The notes: generated by a model not told the origin, from the sequence alone. A stretch of DNA of 64,000 bases from an uncultured Alphaproteobacteria bacterium (GCA_951812805.1 CATOSZ010000002.1:1-64000), one strand, 5' to 3'; positions 16,275 to 25,469 are shown, counted from the stretch's first letter. Numbers and translations are program-made.

Positions 16275-18068
16275 TTGGAGACGATCGAGCCGACCTGGCA
16301 GATGTGGGCGAGCTTCGCGGTAATCGGCGTGGCGGTCGTCGCCTATGCGGCCGAGCGTTGGGCCATGGAGCTGACCTCCGCGGCGACGATCCTGGCGCTG
16401 ATGCTGATCTTCCAGTGGGGCGGCGCGGGAGCGCCGGGGCCGGAGGCGTTCCTCGCCGGCTTCGCCGCCCCCGCGCTGATCACGATCCTGGCGCTGATGG
16501 TGGTCGGCCAGGGCCTGATCCGCACCGGGAGCATCGAGGCGCTGGTGATGCCGCTGGTCAACCGGCTGCGCCTCAGGCCCGTCGCCACCGGCGCCCTGCT
16601 GTTCCTCGCCGTCGCCCTGCTGTCGGCCTTCATCAACAACACGCCGGTGGTGGTGATCTTCATTCCCATCGCCACGGCGCTCGCCGCCCGTGCCGACGTT
16701 CCGGCGGCGCGCTGGATGATGGGGCTCAGCTTCGCCGCCATCCTCGGCGGCATGACGACGTTGATCGGATCCTCGACGAACCTACTGGTGGCCGGCGCTG
16801 CGGCGGCGCAGGGCGGGCCGGTGATCGGCTTTTTCGATTTCGCCCTCATGGGCACGATCCTGGCGGCGATCGGCATCGCCTATCTGCTGGCGGTCGCACC
16901 CCGCCTGCTGCCGGACCGCGAGAGTTTGACGCGGCAGTACATGGGCGAGGGCCGGCACTACGTCGCGCAGATCACGGTACGCGAGTCGAGCCGCCTGATC
17001 GGTGAGCGCGCCGTCGCCGGGCGCTTTCCTGCGCTCGCCGACATGACCGTGCGGCTGTTCCAGCGCGGCCCGCATGTGGTGCTGCCGCCCTACGACGAAA
17101 TCGAGATCCAGGTCGGCGATGTCCTGGTGGTGGCCGCGACCCGCGAGGTCCTGGCCCAGGCGTTGGCCAACACGCCGAGCCTGCTGCCGCCGGACGGCGA
17201 AATGACGGCAAGTGACCAGCTGCTCGTCGAGGCCATGGTCGCGCCGACCTCGCGCCTGGTCGGCCGCGCCGTGGCCGAGATCGGTTTCCACTATCAGACC
17301 GATTGCCTGGTCTTGGGCGTGCAGCGCCGCTCTCGCATGCTGCGGGCCAATCTCGACGTGATCCGCCTCGAGGTCGGCGACGTGCTGCTGCTGCTCGGCC
17401 CGCGCGAGCGGGTGCGCGATCTGCGCGCAGATGCGGACGTGGTGCTGCTCGAGTGGTCGGCGCGCGAGCTGGCGGCCCGGCGCAAGGCGCCGCTGGCGGG
17501 AATCATCTTCGCCGGTATCATCGCGCTCGCCACCACGGATGCTCTGCCGCTGGTCATGGTCGCCCTGCTGGGCGCCGTCGCCATGCTCGCCAGCGGCTGC
17601 CTGACGCCGTCCCAGGCGGCCCGCGCCATCGATCGGCGGGTGGCCTTGCTGGTGCCCGCCGCGCTGGCGATGGGCACGGCGCTGGCGGCGACGGGCGGCG
17701 CCGAATGGCTGGCCCACAATCTGGTCGGCCAGGTGAGCGGGCTCGGCCCGGCGGCGACACTCTCCGTGCTGTTCGCCCTGGTCGCGGTCGCCACCAATCT
17801 GATCTCCAACAACGCGACGGCCGTGCTGTTCACGCCGATCGCCATCGCGGTCGCGGCGAACCTCGGCGTTTCGGAAGTCGCCTTCGTCCATGCGGTGATC
17901 TTCGCCGCCAACTGTTCCTTCGCGACGCCGATCGGTTATCAGACCAACCTGTTGGTGATGGGCCCCGGGCACTATCGCTTCGCCGACTTCCTGCGTGCGG
18001 GTGTGCCGCTCGCCGGCCTGCTCTGGCTCGCCTTCTCGCTACTAGCGCCGATTCTCTATGGGCTGTAA
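16275..18068 (+). CDS. SLC13-family permease with two TrkA-C domains
   Basis: 597-aa inner-membrane transporter of the divalent-anion:sodium symporter (ArsB/NhaD-like) superfamily. Two membrane halves flank two soluble RCK_C/TrkA-C domains (residues ~215-370). The re-entrant motif SAFINNTPVVVIFIPI in the first half is mirrored by NLISNNATAVLFTPIAIA in the second, followed by FATPIGYQTNLLVMGPG. The start is uncertain: TTG 16275 puts the usual short leader before MWASFAV; ATG 16302 is the alternative. Probable sulfate or carboxylate carrier. Precedes the enoyl-CoA hydratase by 39 bases. Confidence 0.88.
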   Translation: METIEPTWQMWASFAVIGVAVVAYAAERWAMELTSAATILALMLIFQWGGAGAPGPEAFLAGFAAPALITILALMVVGQGLIRTGSIEALVMPLVNRLRLRPVATGALLFLAVALLSAFINNTPVVVIFIPIATALAARADVPAARWMMGLSFAAILGGMTTLIGSSTNLLVAGAAAAQGGPVIGFFDFALMGTILAAIGIAYLLAVAPRLLPDRESLTRQYMGEGRHYVAQITVRESSRLIGERAVAGRFPALADMTVRLFQRGPHVVLPPYDEIEIQVGDVLVVAATREVLAQALANTPSLLPPDGEMTASDQLLVEAMVAPTSRLVGRAVAEIGFHYQTDCLVLGVQRRSRMLRANLDVIRLEVGDVLLLLGPRERVRDLRADADVVLLEWSARELAARRKAPLAGIIFAGIIALATTDALPLVMVALLGAVAMLASGCLTPSQAARAIDRRVALLVPAALAMGTALAATGGAEWLAHNLVGQVSGLGPAATLSVLFALVAVATNLISNNATAVLFTPIAIAVAANLGVSEVAFVHAVIFAANCSFATPIGYQTNLLVMGPGHYRFADFLRAGVPLAGLLWLAFSLLAPILYGL

Positions 18069-18107
18069 GACCAGCGGCGAGGCTGGAGACGAGGAGGACG
18101 ACGCGCC

Positions 18108-18902
18108 ATGACCGAAAGCTACGAAACCCTGCTGCTGGAAGAGCCGGAACCGGGCCTTCTGCTGGTGACCCTGAACCGGCCGAACGCGGCGAACGCCATG
18201 AACACGCAGATGGGTATCGACATGGAGGATGTCTTCCGTTCCCTCCTGGTTTCGCCGGCGCGTTATCGCTGTGTCGTCGTCACCGGCGCGGGCGAGAAGA
18301 TCTTTTGTGCCGGCGGCGACCTCAAGGAACGCAACGGCATGACCGACCAGCAGTGGCAGGACCAGCACGCCATCTTCGAGCGGGTCATGCTGGGAATCGT
18401 CGATTGCCCGATCCCGGTGATCGCGGCGGTCAACGGCGCGGCGTTCGGCGGCGGCACGGAAATGGTCGGTTGCATGGACTTCGCCTATGCCTCGACCAAT
18501 GCCCGCTTTGCGCTGACCGAGGTATCGCTCGGCATCATGCCGGGGGGTGCGGGGACCCAGACCATGCCGCGCGCCGTCGGTCCGCGCCGGGCCAAGGAAA
18601 TCATCTTCACCGCCAAGCCGTTCACTGCGGAAGAAGCCCTGGAATGGGGCTTCGTCAACAAGGTAGTGGCGCCCGAGGCGCTGATGGACGCGGTCATGGA
18701 GACGGCCGGCCGCATCGTGGCCAACGCGCCGCTTTCCATCAAACAGGCGAAGAAGTCGATCGAGCTCGGCCTGCGCACGGACCTGCGCACCGGCATGTTC
18801 CTGGAGATCGAAGCCTACAACCGCCTGATCCCGACCGAAGACCGGCACGAGGGCGTGCTTGCCTTCAACGAAAAGCGCAAGGCGGACTTCAAGGGCCGCT
18901 GA
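18108..18902 (+). CDS. Enoyl-CoA hydratase/isomerase family protein
   Basis: 264-aa crotonase-fold enzyme acting on acyl-CoA thioesters. The CoA-binding and oxyanion-hole stretches are present: FCAGGDLKE, then VNGAAFGGGTEMVGCMDF and ALTEVSLGIMPGGAGTQTMPR, with Glu at the catalytic positions. The length is normal. Downstream of the permease in the same direction, suggesting uptake and CoA-dependent breakdown of a carboxylate. A terminator is not obvious before the convergent SnoaL-like gene. Confidence 0.9.
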   Translation: MTESYETLLLEEPEPGLLLVTLNRPNAANAMNTQMGIDMEDVFRSLLVSPARYRCVVVTGAGEKIFCAGGDLKERNGMTDQQWQDQHAIFERVMLGIVDCPIPVIAAVNGAAFGGGTEMVGCMDFAYASTNARFALTEVSLGIMPGGAGTQTMPRAVGPRRAKEIIFTAKPFTAEEALEWGFVNKVVAPEALMDAVMETAGRIVANAPLSIKQAKKSIELGLRTDLRTGMFLEIEAYNRLIPTEDRHEGVLAFNEKRKADFKGR

Positions 18903-18914
18903 GCGGGTCGCCTC

Positions 18915-21900
18915 TCAACCGCGACGCCCGGCGACGTGGGCGGCGAGCGCCGGCTGCGCGTTCTGCCGGGCGGCCCACTTTTCCAGCACCCGGTGACAAT
19001 GCACCGGGTCCAAGCCCAGCTGCACCAGGCCCTCGCCGGCGCGCGCATAATCTTCGTAGTGCTGGATCAGGCCGCCCGACAGCCGGAAGTAGCCGACACC
19101 CTCCATCACCACGCGGCGGCCCCGGTTGGCGGCGGTCCGGCCGGTGAAGCTGAAGTGCCAGCGCGAAAACCCGCTTCTCCCGTCCGCGATCGGATCCAAC
19201 ATGTCCCAGAGGAAGTTCTCGCCGTCGCGGTGGAAATAGTTCCCCAGCAGGTCGCGGATCGCGTCGCGGCCCTGGAAGGCGCCGTAGAAGACATCGTCAT
19301 AGACGCCGTCCTCGGTAATCGGGTAGGAGGGGTCCTCTCGGCGCCCCTCCTCCCACACCACCGGGCATACGTTCTACGTACCACGGCGGTTTCCGGTCAG
19401 TTGTAACGCGAGATACCTATCGGTCATAGGGACAAGCCCCTGGCCTTCGAACCAAGCCAGGGTCATGGCTTCGGTGGCTTGATAGCTGATACCAGTCGAC
19501 ATTGATGTCAACTCGCGGTTGGATTCCCTTGCTGGCTGATTTCTGACTCAATTGTGGTGATTCGGAAGAGGGGGATCACCATGGGTCGGGGTATTGCCTT
19601 GCGCGAGGATTTCGATGCGGCGGCGTTGCGACGTCTGGCCAAGGGATCGAGGGATGCTAAACAGATCCGGCGCTTGCTTTCGCTTGCTGTGATCTACGAG
19701 GGCGGGAGTCGGACGGAGGCCGCGCGGACGGGGGACGTCGGCCTTCAGGTGATCCGTGACTGGGTGCTGCGTTTCAACGCGGAGGGCCCGGCCGGCCTGA
19801 TCGACCGCAAGGCGCCGGGCGCGGCGAAGAAACTGGACCCGGCGCAACGGGACGCCTTGGCGGCCCGGGTGGAAGCGGGACCGGATCCGGCGCGCGACGG
19901 CGTCATGCGCTGGCGGCTAGCGGATCTGGTCGACTGGATCGGCGAGAGCTTCGCGATCACGCTCGACCAGCGGACGGTGAGCCGGGAGCTGAAGGCGATG
20001 GGCTTCGCCAGGATGACGATGCGGCCGCGCCATCACGCCCAGGAGCCGGGGGTGATTGAGGACTTCAAAAAAAATTCCCCGAGCTGGTCGCGCGGGCTCG
20101 CAAAGCACTCCCCGACGGCACCGGGATAGAGATCTGGTGGCAGGATGAAACCCGCGTCGGACAGAAGAACAAGCATGCCCGGCGCTGGGCCCGGCGCGGC
20201 ACACGGCCACGCACCCCGCACGATCAGCGCACCAAGTCGGCCTATATCTTCGGCGCCATCTGCCCCGAGCGCGGCACCGGCGCCGCCATCGTCCAGCAAC
20301 GCTGCAACACCGCCGCCATGCAGCAGCATCTGGAGGAAATCTCCGTCCAGGTTCAACCCGGAGCCCATGCCTTGATGCTGCTCGACCGGGCCGGCTGGCA
20401 CACCACGAAACGGCTCGACGTCCCGGCCAACATAACCCTCCTGCCGCTGCCGCCGAGATCGCCCGAACTCAATCCTGCCGAGAACGTCTGGCAGTACATC
20501 CGAAACAACTGGCTCTCCGACATCGTCTTCGAAGACCAGGACGACATCACCGATCATTGCTGCAAGGCCTGGAACAACCTCATCGCACAGCCGGACAGAA
20601 TCAAATCCATCGGACGAAGATCATGGGCCATCGGGTTCTGATCATTGTCGATTGGTATGAGGGACTTGCGCCACCAGCCCTTGCCGGAGAGAGCCAAGAT
20701 CCAGGCCCGCCGCTCGGGCACCCCGAGGCTTCGCAGGAAGTCCGCTTGCGCCTTGGTGCGCTTGCATTGCTTGAGCCGGACACAGCGCAGTTTTCGACGG
20801 ATCCAGCCGTCGAGACGCCGAAGCTGGCTCGCGCAACGGGCATGGCGGAAGTACGTCACCCAGCCGGCGAGGAAGCCGTTGAGTTCGCCGACCATGCGCG
20901 CGAGGCTGATGCCCCGGTTGCGCCGGGTGATCTCGCGAACCCGTTGCTTCGCCCGCCGCAGGCTTTGCGGCGCGATGCCGAGCGATCCATCCGACAACAG
21001 CCGGTGGCCGAGGAACTTGCGGTCCCCGGCCGGAGCGACGGCACTTTTCTCCTGGTTGACCCGCAGATGCAACCTGCCTTGGAGGAATTCGGCGACCGAG
21101 GCCATCACCCGCTCGCCCGCCGCTCGAGTGCGAACGTAGATGTTCACGTCGTCGGCATAACGGCAGAAGCTATGGCCCCGCGCCTCCAGCATCCGGTCCA
21201 GATCGTCCAGTAGAAGATTGGCCAGCAGCGGCGACAGCGGGCCGCCTTGCGGCGTGCCCTCATGGCGCCGGATGCAGACGCCGGTCTGCATCATCCCCGC
21301 TTGCAGAAAGCGACGGATGGTGCGCAGCAGGCGCTTGTCGCCAATCCGCCCAGCCAGTCGGGACATCAGAATGTCGTGATTGACCCGGTCGAAGAACGCC
21401 TCCAGATCCAGGTCGACCACAATCCCGCGGCCTTCGGCAACGTACTTACCCGCTTGGGCCAGAGCATCGTGAGCGCTCCGGCCCGGACGGAAGCCGAAAC
21501 TCGAAGCCGAGAAACCCGGATCGAGGATCGGCTGAAGGACGTGCAGGATGGCTTGCTGAACCAGACGATCCAGCACCGTCGGGATGCCCAATTGCCGCAT
21601 CCCGCCTCCCGGCTTGGGGATCGAGACCCCCTTCACCGGTTGGGGCCGATAGTCGCCTCGCGACAACGCCGCCACCAGCGCGTCCTTGTGATCGACGAGC
21701 CAGAGCCGCAGGTCTTGGATGGTCATCCCATCCACGCCCGCCGACCCCTTGTTCGCCTTCACCCGCTTGTAGGCTTGGTTCAGGTTGGCGGAACTCACCA
21801 CCCGTTCCATCAGGTCTTGCGTCAAGGCTCGTTGCCGGTCCAACGCCGTGCGCACTTGTGGCACCTCGCAGGCTCCAGTTCCGGTTCCGCCGTCACCAGG

Positions 21901-22472
21901 GGCCTCGGGGCGCAGCGCCTTCATCAGGGCCTCGTCGAAAAGGTCCAATTGATAGCCACCGCCTTGCTGCCGCTCCATGCTCATCGAGTTGGTCCAGACT
22001 GCTCCTTGCTATTCGGATTCGGCCCTTCGGCGCCTCGCGGCCCCTACTATGGCCTCGGCTGACTTCTCCACCGCCGTCGCTCCCCGTCGCCGGGTCGCTA
22101 CTCGGTTCCCCCGAGAGCGCTGGAGATCTCCCTGGGTAAAACCTTGATCTTTCCGCCGGTCGCGGCCGGATTTACCAATGCGATGTCCGAACGACTATCG
22201 GGCATCGCCATCCATTGCTGGCTTACCCCATCGCACCGGCCTGATATCCGGTTTCTGTTCGTCCGCTCCGGATTTTGCCTCCGGCTTCCTCCCCACCCCA
22301 CCTCGCGGCGACGCAGTTGCCTTCAGCTAACGGTTCCGGTCGTTACGGCCCGTAGAGAACTTCCATCTCCTAGATCAACGCCATGCCAGGCACACAAACA
22401 GCTGGCCAGCGCCGGGCCGTCGCCGGCCTCGATGGCGGTGGTGAACGTCTTCAGCAGATTGGCGAACGACAT
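18915..22472 (-). CDS. SnoaL/NTF2-like protein, split into two exons by a group II intron
   Basis: Exon 1 is 22472-22396 (MSFANLLKTFTTAIEAGDG and on to ALASCF), with a GGGAGG ribosome site. Exon 2 is 19317-18915 (TEDGVYDDVFYGAFQGRD to HVAGRRG). Joining them removes exactly 19318-22395 and gives 480 bases, a 159-aa protein with the normal NTF2-fold opening 'C-F-T-E-D-G-V-Y-D-D'. Proteins of this fold are small cone-shaped isomerases/hydrolases or ligand binders. Expression would need the intron to splice, and the intron's own maturase gene is broken by IS630, so splicing would have to be helped in trans. Confidence 0.8.
19318..19390 (-). ncRNA. Group II intron domains V and VI
   Basis: Domain V is exactly 34 nt (19390-19357): ACCGCCGTGGTACG, loop TAGA, then ACGTATGCC with the 2-nt bulge and CGGTGGT. 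Domain VI (19356-19318) is a stem GGGAGGAGGGG against CCCCTCCT-A-CCC, with a bulged A at 19324, seven nucleotides from the 3' splice site, as the branch point. The reverse transcriptase stop codon (19376-19374) lies inside domain V. Confidence 0.8.
19490..20657 (+). mobile_element. IS630-family element, copy A
   Basis: 1168-bp element with inverted ends TACCAGTCGACA (left) and TACCAATCGACA (right, complement). Flanked by TGA at 19487-19489 and 20658-20660. Inserted in the intron reverse transcriptase gene. Copies B and C are the same length and nearly identical, so the family is recently active. Confidence 0.93.
19581..20641 (+). CDS. IS630 transposase, probably made by -1 frameshifting (copy A)
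   Basis: Two overlapping frames. The first (19581-20129) has a helix-turn-helix region ([21 protein letters not shown]) and a linker ([14 protein letters not shown]). The second, ending at 20641, holds the DDE core: Asp in [11 protein letters not shown], Asp in [10 protein letters not shown] and Glu in [19 protein letters not shown]. They meet at a run of eight A (about 20067-20074); slipping back one base there fuses them into one protein of about 350 aa. ATG 19581 follows GAGGGGG. Slippage at A-runs is known for IS630-type elements. A disabling mutation copied three times is the alternative. Confidence 0.88.
21985..22395 (-). ncRNA. Group II intron 5' ribozyme region (domains I-IV start), copy 1
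   Basis: Non-coding 411 bases between the GTGTG 5' splice site and the reverse transcriptase start. GC-rich with several hairpin-forming stretches, matching 61575-61985 of the second copy. Exon-binding sites would lie here; I did not assign them. Confidence 0.65.
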
Positions 22473-22500
22473 GTCTTGCCCTCCCGTCTCGACACGGCTC

Positions 22501-23937
22501 CAGCAGTTCTCATTATGGCTCTTGTTTCTGTCTCCTGGGTGATACTCGCTTGGGGTTCGGTTTCGGTTCAGAGGCTGGCTCTGGCAGGCGGTGGCTGCCC
22601 AGTGATGAGGGTCCGCACGAGGGCCGCCCAGGAGGGGAAGACGATGTAGCTGGTAATGGTGCGTAAGTGTTCGAAGAAGCGCCGACGTGAGCCAAGGGCG
22701 CCGCGGGCCTTTTCCCAGACGGCTTCGAGGATCTCGCACACGCCGTGGCAGGCGAAGGCGAAGAGGTTCATGGTGGCGAGCAGGGCCGAGAGGTTCTGTT
22801 TGCCATGTCCGAAGTTGTGCTCGAGATTGTAGCCGTTGTTCTTGAGCACGTTGAAGGTCTCGTTCTCGATCTTCCAACGGGCCCGCCCGCAGGCGGCGAG
22901 TTCGGCGACGTTGCTCCGGTCGACAGCGATGTCGGTGACGAAGCTGTTGCGGTACGTGACCTTTCCGGCCTTGTTGACGATCTCGATGTTGAGCCAGTTG
23001 ACCCGGAGCGCGTCCTTACCGTCGCGGATCGGCACGTCGGCGAGCCAACGGTAGCGATGGGTCTGGAAGCCACGGCCTTTCTTGACCCGTTCCTCGTGGA
23101 TCGGCAGTTCGATGCCGTCGAGCCATTCGTGGAGCGTCGGATGCGAGCCTGGCTTGGCGACGAACAGGAAGTTGCCGCCAACCGCTTGAACGGCCTCGCA
23201 AATCGGCTGGCGGGAATAGAGATCGTCGCCGAGATAGATCGGCTTCAGCCGGGCCAGGCCGGGCCCGTGCGCGACCAGCCAGCGCCGCGTCGCCCGGCTT
23301 TCGCAGTCCTGCTTCTCCCCGCCATCCTGGGGAACGACGAACTCCGGAGCCAGCGGTATCGCCCGGGCGTGGCCCGGGGCGACAAGCGCTGCCGTGACCA
23401 TGTTGTGGTGATACTCCACGGCCCCGTCGTTGCGCTTGCGCTGCGAGCAGTTGGGGCAGGAGATCTTCCGCGAGCAGAAATATTCGGTGCCGTCGAGCGC
23501 GACCAGGAGATGGCCGTCCAGGCGTCGGAAGGGGCCGAGCCCACCGCCCGCCTCCAGACGTTCCAGCAGGGACGAGAAGAGCGGATAGAGCCTGTCCGGC
23601 ACCACCGGGTCCAGCATCGCCCGGATCTGGTTGTCCGTCGGGATCCGCGACATGGAGAACAAGCTCTCACAATTCGAGCGCCCGTGCGCCCGCGCCAACG
23701 TGCGCTGATGGGACAGGAACGAGGGGCTCTGCATGAAGAACAGCGAGAAGGCCGAAAGCCCGAAGTCGGCCATGTCATAGCGGCTGTTGCTCCCCGTCCG
23801 CTTGTCCGGGAAGGACCCGCAGAGCGAGCGCAACTCCAATATCAGGTCTTTGAGCACCTTCATCGCCACTTTGAATCAGAAACCGGGCTCCTTGCATAGG
23901 AAAAAATCAACGCAAATCGCCAAAATGAGAATTGCTG
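22501..23937 (-). mobile_element. IS4-like element with 9-bp target duplication
   Basis: 1437 bp. The left end CAGCAGTTCTCATTATGGC and right end (complement) CAGCAATTCTCATTTTGGC form a 19-bp inverted repeat with two mismatches. Flanked by the perfect repeat ACACGGCTC at 22492-22500 and 23938-23946. It sits 28 bases upstream of the SnoaL-like start codon, so it separates that gene from its original promoter. Confidence 0.92.
22568..23869 (-). CDS. IS4-superfamily transposase
   Basis: 433-aa DDE transposase. It has the first Asp in LLVALDGTEYFCS, a Cys-rich insert (CPNCSQRKR), the second Asp in PIYLGDDLYSRQPIC, and the C-terminal Y-R-E-K-like block RARWKIENETFNVLKNNGYNLEH, typical of IS4-type enzymes. 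Frame intact from MAMKVLKDLILELR to PPPARASL. Related proteins are sometimes filed as ISNCY, so the exact subgroup is unsure. Confidence 0.85.
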   Translation of the reverse strand: MAMKVLKDLILELRSLCGSFPDKRTGSNSRYDMADFGLSAFSLFFMQSPSFLSHQRTLARAHGRSNCESLFSMSRIPTDNQIRAMLDPVVPDRLYPLFSSLLERLEAGGGLGPFRRLDGHLLVALDGTEYFCSRKISCPNCSQRKRNDGAVEYHHNMVTAALVAPGHARAIPLAPEFVVPQDGGEKQDCESRATRRWLVAHGPGLARLKPIYLGDDLYSRQPICEAVQAVGGNFLFVAKPGSHPTLHEWLDGIELPIHEERVKKGRGFQTHRYRWLADVPIRDGKDALRVNWLNIEIVNKAGKVTYRNSFVTDIAVDRSNVAELAACGRARWKIENETFNVLKNNGYNLEHNFGHGKQNLSALLATMNLFAFACHGVCEILEAVWEKARGALGSRRRFFEHLRTITSYIVFPSWAALVRTLITGQPPPARASL

Positions 23938-23954
23938 ACACGGCTCGCGCCGCC

Positions 23955-25072
23955 TGACTAGGTTCAGATAGATGTGAGACGCGCCTCTGGCGGCAGAGGC
24001 GGGGATCTCCGAAGCTGTGAGTTGCGAGACCAACAGCTTGAAGGAGATCCCCATGCAGGTTTTTGGCCTGCCCCGACATGTTATCAGGGGTTGGAGGACG
24101 GCGTCGCGTCTGAACGCGGAGCCCGACACTAAATGCGTAGCGTTCAGACGCGACGCCGTCCGGCGTTGGCATCGGGCCCGGCGTGACGGCTTGACGGCCG
24201 AGGCGGCGGCCCAGGCGGTGGGCGTGCCGCGTAGCACGCTCTATCGCTGGGACGAGCGGTTGGAGCCGCGCTCGCGCGCGCCTCGCCGCCGTCGTCGCCG
24301 AGAGTGGTCGAGTGCGGTGCTGCGTCGGCTTGAACGGCTGCGCCGCGACTTCCCGATGTGGGGCAAGGCCAAGCTCGGACCGCTGCTGCGCCGAGAGGGC
24401 TTCACCTTGTCGGACAGCACCGTTGGTCGCATGCTCGCCCATCTGGTCGCGCGCGGCGTCGTTGTGCCGGTGCCCGTGGCGCGACGACGCGCCAAGGGCA
24501 AGAGAGCCAAGCGCCCACACGCCAAGCGTTTGCCGAAGGGGATGAAGGCAACGGCCCCCGGCGATCTGGTCCAGCTCGACACCTTGAGCATCACGCCGGC
24601 CGGCGAGCGCACGGTCAAGCAGTTCACCGCCTACGATCCCGTCAGCCGCTTCACCTGTGCCAAGGCCTTCCGCAGAGCGACCGCCAGGAACGCCGAGAGT
24701 TTCCTCGACAAACTCGTGGCCGACCTGCCCTTCCCCGTGAAGGCCATCCAGGTCGACGGTGGATCCGAGTTCATGGCCGAGTTCGAGGCCGCCTGCGAGA
24801 GCCGAAAGATCCCCGTCTATGTCTTGCCGCCGAGGACGCCGCAGCTCAATGGCGGCGTCGAGCGAGCCAACGGCGCATGGCGCTACGAGTTCTACGCCTG
24901 CCATGACATCGAGGACCAGCTCGACAAACTAAACCCACAGATCGACAAGTTCGCCAACATCTACAACACCTTCAGGCCTCATGGAGCCTTGAAAGGCAAA
25001 ACCCCCGAGGAGTACCTTCGACAGATCACAGCCAAGAAGACCTCGTCGTCTCATATGTAGTGAACCTGGACA
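23955..25072 (+). mobile_element. IS481-like element with 5-bp target duplication
   Basis: 1118 bp. The left end TGACTAGGTTCAGATA and right end (complement) TGTCCAGGTTCACTA share AGGTTCA and an inner TGAGACG, with one indel. Flanked by CCGCC at 23950-23954 and 25073-25077. It lies 8 bases from the duplication of the IS4-like element, so two insertions stack in one intergenic site upstream of rpmB. Confidence 0.88.
24053..25060 (+). CDS. IS481/IS3-type integrase-core transposase
   Basis: 335-aa transposase from MQVFGLPRHVI, with AAGGAGAT upstream; an earlier ATG at 24017 is less likely. An N-terminal helix-turn-helix (LTAEAAAQAVGVPRSTLYRW) and HTH_21-like part precede the rve core: Asp in LVQLDTLSI, Asp in IQVDGGSEFM and Glu in NGGVERANGAWR, ending with the usual YNTFRPHGALKGKTPEEYL. 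Intact frame; fills the element. Confidence 0.9.
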   Translation: MQVFGLPRHVIRGWRTASRLNAEPDTKCVAFRRDAVRRWHRARRDGLTAEAAAQAVGVPRSTLYRWDERLEPRSRAPRRRRRREWSSAVLRRLERLRRDFPMWGKAKLGPLLRREGFTLSDSTVGRMLAHLVARGVVVPVPVARRRAKGKRAKRPHAKRLPKGMKATAPGDLVQLDTLSITPAGERTVKQFTAYDPVSRFTCAKAFRRATARNAESFLDKLVADLPFPVKAIQVDGGSEFMAEFEAACESRKIPVYVLPPRTPQLNGGVERANGAWRYEFYACHDIEDQLDKLNPQIDKFANIYNTFRPHGALKGKTPEEYLRQITAKKTSSSHM

Positions 25073-25077
25073 CCGCC

Positions 25078-25106
25078 TTGACGGCCGGGCCCTGATCTCG
25101 TATTGA
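25078..25106 (+). promoter_or_regulatory. Probable rpmB promoter directly abutting the IS481 duplication
   Basis: TTGACG (25078-25083), 17 bases, then TATTGA (25101-25106). The -35 box begins on the base after the CCGCC duplication. The start codon of rpmB is 67 bases downstream of the -10 box. The original sequence upstream of -35 is displaced by two insertions. Confidence 0.55.
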
Positions 25107-25172
25107 ACCCGCGCGCCGGCCCCCGGGGGTCGGCACAACTCCTGTTTTTATGACGGCGGAACGGATAAGGCC

Positions 25173-25469
25173 ATGACACGGCGCTGCGAACTCACCGGCA
25201 AGGGTGTGATGTCTGGGAACAACGTCTCACACTCCAACATCAAGACCAAGCGCCGGTTCCTGCCGAACCTGCAAACCACGTCGCTGCACTCCGAGCAGCT
25301 TGGCCGGGCCTTTCGTCTGCGCATTTCGACCCACGCGCTCCGCTCGGTGGAAGCGCGCGGCGGCCTCGATCCCTTCCTGCTGGCGGCGCGCGACGGCAAT
25401 CTTTCGATCCGCGCCCGTCGGGTCAAACGGGCGATCGAAAAGGCGCAGGTCTCGGCCACCGACGCCTGA
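25173..25469 (+). CDS. rpmB: 50S ribosomal protein L28
   Basis: 98-aa large-subunit protein. Begins [21 protein letters not shown], with [13 protein letters not shown] and a C-terminal VKRAIEKA, the alphaproteobacterial form of L28, which is longer than the ~77-aa gammaproteobacterial one. Single gene; convergent with the phytase-like esterase, whose stop is 13 bases away. Essential housekeeping gene that keeps its promoter despite the two insertion elements just upstream. Confidence 0.96.
   Translation: MTRRCELTGKGVMSGNNVSHSNIKTKRRFLPNLQTTSLHSEQLGRAFRLRISTHALRSVEARGGLDPFLLAARDGNLSIRARRVKRAIEKAQVSATDA

Larger units (their letters stand above)
19374..21984 (-). pseudogene. ltrA: Group II intron reverse transcriptase/maturase, split by IS630 copy A
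   Basis: Runs 21984-20658 and, after IS630, 19486-19374; joined it is a 479-aa intron protein. RT blocks: ANKGSAGVDGMTI, SIPKPGGGMRQLGIPTVLDR, SSFGFRPGRSAHDAL, VVDLDLEAFFDRVNHD, EGTPQGGPLSPLLAN and catalytic FCRYADDVNIY, followed by the maturase X domain (GWVTYFRHA). The restored C-terminus continues …GWWRKSLSYQATEAM and ends LTGNRRGT. No HNH endonuclease domain is seen. As it stands, the product lacks its last ~37 residues and ends in IS630 sequence. Confidence 0.88.
19318..22395 (-). mobile_element. Group II intron, copy 1 (with IS630 copy A inside)
   Basis: The 5' end is GTGTGCC at 22395, matching the GTGYG consensus, and the 3' end is CCCGAT at 19318, matching the AY rule. Without IS630 (1168 bp plus 3-bp duplication) it is 1907 bp, a usual bacterial size. 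It encodes a reverse transcriptase and has recognisable domains V and VI. The same 5' sequence occurs again at 61575. Boundaries are supported by restoration of the SnoaL frame. Confidence 0.88.
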
